From assembly GCF_900113415.1 (NCBI RefSeq), contig NZ_FOPH01000014.1:1-64000 (forward strand): a DNA stretch of 64,000 nucleotides, written 5' to 3'. The DNA comes from Oribacterium sp. WCC10 (lineage in GTDB: Bacteria > Bacillota > Clostridia > Lachnospirales > Lachnospiraceae). The position numbers were made by a program, and so were the translations under genes. The notes beneath the pieces are model-generated. The model saw nothing but the letters and a program-made list of their open reading frames with translations. It was not told where the DNA came from and did no database searches. Shown here piece after piece: positions 59,586 through 64,000 of the stretch. How positions within the stretch are numbered: the stretch's first letter is position 1; each line of letters starts with the position of its first letter.

Positions 59586-60785
59586 TTAAGGGGTGACCAG
59601 AGTTCCGTCGGGGATACGACTCTGTGTCCATTCATGGGGTCTGTATGTAACTGGGTGATGCAGGATTTCTTCTTCGTCAATATCTACACCTATTCCGGGG
59701 GCATCGATAGGATAAAAATATCCATTTCTTGCTTCATTATAACCCGGAAAGGCTTTCTTTGTTGAGTCCTTAAGCTCAATATTCTCCTGAATTGCCACAT
59801 TGTGCAGATGGATATTAAGATGCGTATTTACCGCAACTCCAATAGGTGTGATGTCAGAAGGCGTATGCCAGGCGATTCGGATTCCGAAAGAATCACATAA
59901 TGCAGCAAGCTTCAATGCAGGGGTAATGCCTCCGAGTTGTGAAACATGGCATCGCAGGAAATCAATGCTTCTACTTTGAATAAGCCCTTTCCACTCCATA
60001 GGATTATTAAATAATTCTCCTGTTGCGATAGGTGTTGAGCACTGACTTCTAAGCATTTGAAGCCATTCGTTCTGATCTGGTGGCAGAAGGTCTTCAATAA
60101 AGTAAGGATGATACTGTTCTACTTCTTTAGCAAATCTTATAGCCTGATCCGGAAAAAGACGTTCATGAACATCATGAAGTATATGGAAACTTTCTCCATA
60201 CTTTTCACGAATCTTTGCAAACATATGAAGGGTTTTTCTTATATAGTCATATTGGTCAAAATATGTTCCTGAAATAGGGTCCTCCGGAGTATGAAGTGCA
60301 TCCGGAATGCCACCATAAAAACCTAACTGGCAGCGTATGTGATTATAACCTTCAGATCTGATACGATCTATTTCCGAATACAGGTCTTCGAGATTATCTG
60401 CAACAGCATGTGTATAGGCAGGAATCGCCGTACGGGATTTTCCTCCGAAAAGCTGGTAAAGAGGCATATCCGCGAGTTTTCCTTTTACATCCCAAAGAGC
60501 CATATCTATACCGGCTATTGCATTATTTATTACAGGACCGTTTCTCCAATAAGCATTTACCATCATAAGGTGCCACAGATCTTCTATATCATTAGCGTCG
60601 CGACCTATGAGAATGGGCTTTAAATATTCATCTACCACAGTTTTTACTGCCAGAGGTCTCTGCTGGAATGTGGCACATCCTACTCCGTATACGTCTTTGT
60701 CTGTCATTATCTTAACACAGACCAGATTATGTCTATCAGGTCTTGTGATATAACAAATGATGTCTTTTATTATTGTGGGTCTCAT
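59586..60785 (-). CDS. Enolase-superfamily sugar-acid dehydratase (RspA/ManD-like)
   Basis: A 399-aa protein; ATG 60785 has AGGAG 6 bases before it (a GTG is one codon upstream). The N-terminal capping domain ([82 protein letters not shown]) is typical of mannonate dehydratase-like members; the barrel shows [34 protein letters not shown] (metal ligands) and [12 protein letters not shown]. The expected substrate is D-mannonate, D-gluconate or a related acid, but ManD-like proteins often have low activity. It is divergent from the PTS permease gene. Confidence 0.88.
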   Translation of the reverse strand: MRPTIIKDIICYITRPDRHNLVCVKIMTDKDVYGVGCATFQQRPLAVKTVVDEYLKPILIGRDANDIEDLWHLMMVNAYWRNGPVINNAIAGIDMALWDVKGKLADMPLYQLFGGKSRTAIPAYTHAVADNLEDLYSEIDRIRSEGYNHIRCQLGFYGGIPDALHTPEDPISGTYFDQYDYIRKTLHMFAKIREKYGESFHILHDVHERLFPDQAIRFAKEVEQYHPYFIEDLLPPDQNEWLQMLRSQCSTPIATGELFNNPMEWKGLIQSRSIDFLRCHVSQLGGITPALKLAALCDSFGIRIAWHTPSDITPIGVAVNTHLNIHLHNVAIQENIELKDSTKKAFPGYNEARNGYFYPIDAPGIGVDIDEEEILHHPVTYRPHEWTQSRIPDGTLVTP

Positions 60786-60806
60786 CACTTTCTCCTTTTC
60801 TCGGCA

Positions 60807-60870
60807 ATATCAGTCTGTTGATATTTTAATTTGCAAACTGACATAACGATTGTCGGTGGAGTATCTCCAC
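60807..60870. promoter_or_regulatory. Two palindromes between dehydratase and PTS genes
   Basis: ATATCA/TGATAT (60807-60824) and GTGGAG-TAT-CTCCAC (60856-60870) lie close to the dehydratase start in the 337-bp divergent space. The second is a perfect 15-bp palindrome and the best candidate for the GntR operator. The rest to 61122 is AT-rich promoter-like DNA without a gene. Confidence 0.45.
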
Positions 60871-61122
60871 GCCTTGATTGTAGACCTATTAAAGCATCCA
60901 GAAATGTTTAAAGTCAATGTGGCTTGTAAAAAGCTGTATATATCAAAAAATAACAATCCAATTCGTTTGAAAAGGTATAAAAAACCACGATTTTAAGCCG
61001 CTTTTAGATTCTATCGGCCTGAAAATGGGCAGATTTACAAACACTTTCTGCTATGTTACGATTCAGAACATAAAACAAAGCACGTGCAATGGTAAAACAT
61101 GAGAACAGGAGTAAACTTCACA

Positions 61123-62517
61123 ATGGAAAAGAAGGAAGTAGTGCAGAAAATCGTCGACTATGTCGGCGGTAAAGAAAATATCGTTAATGCATGGCATTGC
61201 ATGACCAGATTGCGTTTTGACCTAAAAGACAGATCACGTGTTAATGAAAAAGCCATCAAAGACCTTGAAGGTATTATGGGTGTTCAATATGCTAAAGAAC
61301 AGTTGCAGATAGTGATAGGAACAAGTGTACATAAGTACTACGACATACTGATGCAGATGCTGGATCTTTCAGAAAATACGATCCCTTCAAAGGATGAAAA
61401 AGCAGAGAAGAAAGATTTTATAACCTGGTTTATGGATATGGTATCAGGTGTCTTTGGTCCCATAGTTCCGGCTATAGCAGGTGCCGGAATGATCAAAGGT
61501 CTTATGGGAGGTCTGGTTGCTCTTGGAGTGATAACCAATACAACGGATACATATAAGATAGTTGATATGCTGGCAAGTGGTGTATTTACATATCTGCCTT
61601 TCTTTATTGCAGCATCAGCGGCAAAGAAATTTAAAACCAATCAGTATCTTGCAGTAGCTATGGCATCTATTATCATGTATCCAACAATGATAGATGCAGC
61701 TAAAGCCGGTGAGATCAGTAATTTCATGTTTGGAGGGGTGCTTCCGATTCCTGTATTCAATTACAGTGGTTCAGTTATTCCAATCATTTTTGGCGTTCTT
61801 GCCATGAGCTTTATTCACAAGAACGTAGATAAAATTGTTCCCGAAGCAGCAAGAACAGTAGTTACTCCAACATTAACAATCCTTATCTCCGGATTCTTTA
61901 CCCTGGCTGTTATAGGACCTGTTGGCATCTACTTTGGTAAGGCTCTTGCTTTTGTACTAGATGGACTTTTCGGTATTTCCCCTGTCTTGGCCGGAATCAT
62001 CATGGGACTTATTCGTCCGGTATCCATTCTTACAGGAATGCATCATGCCATGACTCCTATTGCATTGGAAAACTTTGCAACAAAAGGTTATGACATGCTT
62101 ATGCCTATGATGTTCATCGCGAATCTTTCAATAGTTGGTGCCGCACTTGGCTGTTACTTTAAAGAATCCACTCAGAAGGATAAAGCTATTGTCCTTTCAG
62201 CCGTACTCTCAGGAATCCTCGGAATCACTGAACCTGCTTTGTTTGGTGTTCTCACAAAATATAAGAAAGGATTTCTTGCAGCGACCATAGCAAGTACGGT
62301 AGGAAGTGCATTTATCGGAGCATTTGGTGTAAGACTTTTCGGATACATCACTTCCAGTATTTTCAGTATTCCTGCATATATCGGACCGTATTTTATATAT
62401 GCAGCTATAGGCTGGATAATTGCTTTCGGTCTTTCATTCACATTGTCCTATATCTTTGTAGTTAAGATGGATTCAAGTTCAAAAAAAGCTTTAGGGAATG
62501 TATCTAATGCCGCCTGA
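61123..62517 (+). CDS. PTS sugar permease EIIBC (glucoside/sucrose type)
   Basis: A 464-aa protein. The N-terminal EIIB domain has NAWHCMTRLRFDLKD with the phosphorylated Cys26; then a linker (about 85-105, KDEKAEKK) and an EIIC domain of about ten membrane helices with LTGMHHAMTPI and GITEPALFGV, the conserved sugar-channel motifs. No EIIA domain is attached, so a separate EIIA is needed. ATG 61123 follows ACAGGAG; ATG 61099 is in frame upstream. It lies divergent from the dehydratase and is probably controlled with it. Confidence 0.92.
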   Translation: MEKKEVVQKIVDYVGGKENIVNAWHCMTRLRFDLKDRSRVNEKAIKDLEGIMGVQYAKEQLQIVIGTSVHKYYDILMQMLDLSENTIPSKDEKAEKKDFITWFMDMVSGVFGPIVPAIAGAGMIKGLMGGLVALGVITNTTDTYKIVDMLASGVFTYLPFFIAASAAKKFKTNQYLAVAMASIIMYPTMIDAAKAGEISNFMFGGVLPIPVFNYSGSVIPIIFGVLAMSFIHKNVDKIVPEAARTVVTPTLTILISGFFTLAVIGPVGIYFGKALAFVLDGLFGISPVLAGIIMGLIRPVSILTGMHHAMTPIALENFATKGYDMLMPMMFIANLSIVGAALGCYFKESTQKDKAIVLSAVLSGILGITEPALFGVLTKYKKGFLAATIASTVGSAFIGAFGVRLFGYITSSIFSIPAYIGPYFIYAAIGWIIAFGLSFTLSYIFVVKMDSSSKKALGNVSNAA

Positions 62518-62568
62518 ACATTCCCGAAGGGATAGGAATAAAGGCGGTACTATATCTGGAATTAACAG

Positions 62569-62613
62569 AAAAGCTGTGAAGTAAATGATTACTCATTTTT
62601 TCACAGCTTTTTT
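62569..62613 (+). terminator. Intrinsic terminator of the PTS gene
   Basis: AAAAGCTGTGAA (62569-62580) pairs with TTCACAGCTTTT (62600-62611), followed by TTTG. Confidence 0.9.
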
Positions 62614-62662
62614 GTTGTGAAAGTAAAGATAGATAAGTGAATTAGATGCTTATCAATTACTT

Positions 62663-62780
62663 TCCAGGATAGCGGGGGAGGTAGAGCATCCGCTTCATAC
62701 GCGGAAGGTTATGGGATCCCTCGCAGAGCTCGGAGTCGCAAGCATGGCATCCCACGGATGCCTGCTACCCGTTCCTGGGA
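62663..62780 (+). ncRNA. tRNA-like element with CAT anticodon arm and a 45-base T-arm insertion
   Basis: A 7-bp acceptor-like stem TCCAGGA (62663-62669) / TCCTGGG (62773-62779) is followed by TA, a D-arm-like run ending GGTAGAGCA, a 5-bp anticodon stem TCCGC/GCGGA with the 7-base loop TTCATAC (anticodon CAT), and AGGTT as variable loop. The T-arm region is expanded and contains a 7-bp hairpin GGCATCC-CAC-GGATGCC; no TTCAA loop or CCA end is seen. It is either a decayed tRNA-Met/Ile2 gene disrupted by an insertion or a distinct tRNA-like RNA. Confidence 0.45.
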
Positions 62781-62915
62781 CTATTATTTAATCATTTTGA
62801 TAGAGCGATTTTCTAATTTATCAACCACGGGTTTATATACAATGGAATTAATCTCCAATACAATATATATGAGAAAAGGGCATAAGTTTATTGATTACAT
62901 GGTATAAGAAGCGAA

Positions 62916-63554
62916 ATGAATATTGAAAAAACAGGAAAAACATGCATTGAGAAAAAGTATAAAGGTTTTGAGAAGCCGGTTGATAAGATAAAACGATGGA
63001 AACGCAATATTAGGTTTATTTTTCAGCGTGTAAAGTATGGCTATTGTGATTCCGATGTATGGAGCATTGATTACTGGTTTTTGATGGTGATGCCTGGGAT
63101 GCTGAAACAATTGAAAGACACAACTCATAGCTATCCGGATTTTTGCGGAAACACTTCACATGCATTGTTTGGTACAGGTAGATCAGACAATGTTGATAAT
63201 GCAGGTATGAAGAAATGGGATGACATCTTGTCGGAAATGATATTTCTTTTGAATGAATCGAATGAGGATACCTGTACTAAGAAAAACAAATATGAAGAGG
63301 ATTATCATAAGGCATATCAGGAATTTAGAGAAAAATATGGGAAGCATGGACAAAAACTAAGAACAGAGGATGAAATTGCCAGGGAGAAACAAGAGGGCTT
63401 GTACAGGTTGTATCATCCAGGAGATGTGCCTGAATATAAAGAGATAGAAGACCGATATTTTGAAGAAAGTAGGAAACTTGACCAATATAGAGACGAATGC
63501 AAGGACAGAGCTATTGATATGTTTAAAGAATGGTTTTGGGACCTTTGGGATTGA
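62916..63554 (+). CDS. Hypothetical 212-aa phage-like protein
   Basis: The sequence starts with a basic N-terminus (KKYKGFEKPVDKIKRWKRNIRFIFQRVKYGYCDSDVWSIDYWFLMVMPGMLKQLKDTTHSYP) and ends in a charged, Tyr-rich helical half (YHKAYQEFREKYGKHGQKLRTEDE...). It resembles uncharacterised proteins found in phages of Firmicutes, but no function can be given. A weak ribosome site (GAAG) precedes the ATG. Confidence 0.6.
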   Translation: MNIEKTGKTCIEKKYKGFEKPVDKIKRWKRNIRFIFQRVKYGYCDSDVWSIDYWFLMVMPGMLKQLKDTTHSYPDFCGNTSHALFGTGRSDNVDNAGMKKWDDILSEMIFLLNESNEDTCTKKNKYEEDYHKAYQEFREKYGKHGQKLRTEDEIAREKQEGLYRLYHPGDVPEYKEIEDRYFEESRKLDQYRDECKDRAIDMFKEWFWDLWD

Positions 63555-63596
63555 TGAAAAGATTACATTCATAGTAGGCATAGAGGGAAAATATTT

Positions 63597-63953
63597 ATGG
63601 ATGAAGGATATGAAAAAATAATGGAAATCATTGAAATGAATAGATTTCGGCAGAGACTGGGACTATTGGATTACATAGCATGCTGGGAAGAACCTGACAG
63701 GGTAAAAGGACTTGACATTGAAGCTACAAAGAATAGGGTGTGCGATCTGATTAAATCAAAGGGATTAAAAGACAAGACTATTGCTGATAAATTGGGTATT
63801 ACTCCACAGGCAGTTAATAAATGGCGCCATAAAGGATCATTTTTTGTGATTGAAAACCTTTATGTTCTCAGCGGTCTCTTGGGTGTAAGTGTTGATAATC
63901 TTTTAGTCCCTGTGGCCGTAAAGAAATGGGAAGTTTTGATTGAGAAAAGATGA
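63597..63953 (+). CDS. XRE-type helix-turn-helix protein
   Basis: A 118-aa protein with an XRE domain in the middle (VCDLIKSKGLKDKTIADKLGITPQAVNKWRHKGSFFVIENLYVLSGLLGVSVDNLL, about residues 50-105). The first 45 residues are an extra helical part. GAGGG precedes the ATG. It follows the phage-like gene by 42 bases and may be its regulator. Confidence 0.75.
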   Translation: MDEGYEKIMEIIEMNRFRQRLGLLDYIACWEEPDRVKGLDIEATKNRVCDLIKSKGLKDKTIADKLGITPQAVNKWRHKGSFFVIENLYVLSGLLGVSVDNLLVPVAVKKWEVLIEKR

Positions 63954-63969
63954 GAGATAAGAATAGAAT

Positions 63970-64000
63970 ATGGCCATTTTTAAACAAAATAGCAGAAGAA
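63970..64000 (+). CDS. Possible start of a further gene (3' partial)
   Basis: An ATG at 63970 opens a frame (MAIFKQNSRR) that is still open at the window end. The ribosome site is weak, so this is only a possibility. Confidence 0.2.
   Translation, partial: MAIFKQNSRR

Overview
The window looks like a chromosome segment of a low-GC anaerobic Firmicute, most likely a Lachnospiraceae member (Butyrivibrio/Roseburia-like). The evidence is AT-rich codon use, strong AGGAGG ribosome binding sites, Tn916-type integrase and excisionase-like genes, a Tat-exported FMN-binding reductase, WYL regulators and a Nif11-type peptide. No rRNA operon and no classical tRNA were found, so the assignment to a group is inference.

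Layout. 1-5.4 kb holds core-like metabolic genes: an MBL hydrolase interrupted by an in-frame TGA, a Tat-exported flavocytochrome-type reductase with a divergent AraC regulator, and a flavin reductase. 5.6-18 kb is mosaic mobile DNA: small zinc-ribbon and XRE genes, a strongly structured RNA-like stretch, an AbiE toxin-antitoxin pair with two operator inverted repeats, an IS21-family element, a sigma-4-like protein, three excisionase-like genes, a Tn916-type integrase, an orphan ParB, and a Phd/RelE toxin-antitoxin pair. 18-22 kb is a mobilisation module: WYL regulator, relaxase, MobC and a hairpin-rich oriT candidate. 

22-38.5 kb is an accessory, defence-like island. It contains a 1169-aa SF2 helicase with an overlapping 719-aa unknown partner, a 1240-aa STAND-like protein lacking a P-loop, an HNH nuclease overlapping a MazG-like pyrophosphohydrolase, a pRiA4b ORF-3-like protein, a TIGR02452 PARG-like protein, and an ATPase overlapping a PD-(D/E)XK (DpnII/MboI-like) nuclease. 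That last pair is preceded by about 12 decamers repeated at almost exactly 10-bp spacing. This array plus nuclease operon is the best candidate for an undescribed system. Two inverted half-copies of a palindromic repeat bracket 27.8-38.7 kb.

39-46.7 kb holds a HAD phosphatase and FGGY kinase pair, a divergent Nif11-like precursor and radical SAM/SPASM gene (candidate RiPP cluster), palindromic and tandem hairpin repeats, a second WYL regulator and a secreted wall-binding-type protein. 46.7-49.5 kb is full of broken genes (HIRAN, exonuclease, YhcG/DUF1016, zinc finger). 49.5-54.6 kb has a rhodanese lipoprotein and a PLD/SF2/DUF3427 helicase next to a Nudix hydrolase. 55.2-58.4 kb is a GC-richer MerR plus Old Yellow Enzyme-type reductase unit flanked by a 13-bp direct repeat. 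58.4-64 kb has a truncated transposase, a GntR regulator, an RspA/ManD-type dehydratase and a PTS EIIBC permease (a sugar-acid or sugar uptake unit), a tRNA-like element and two further accessory genes.
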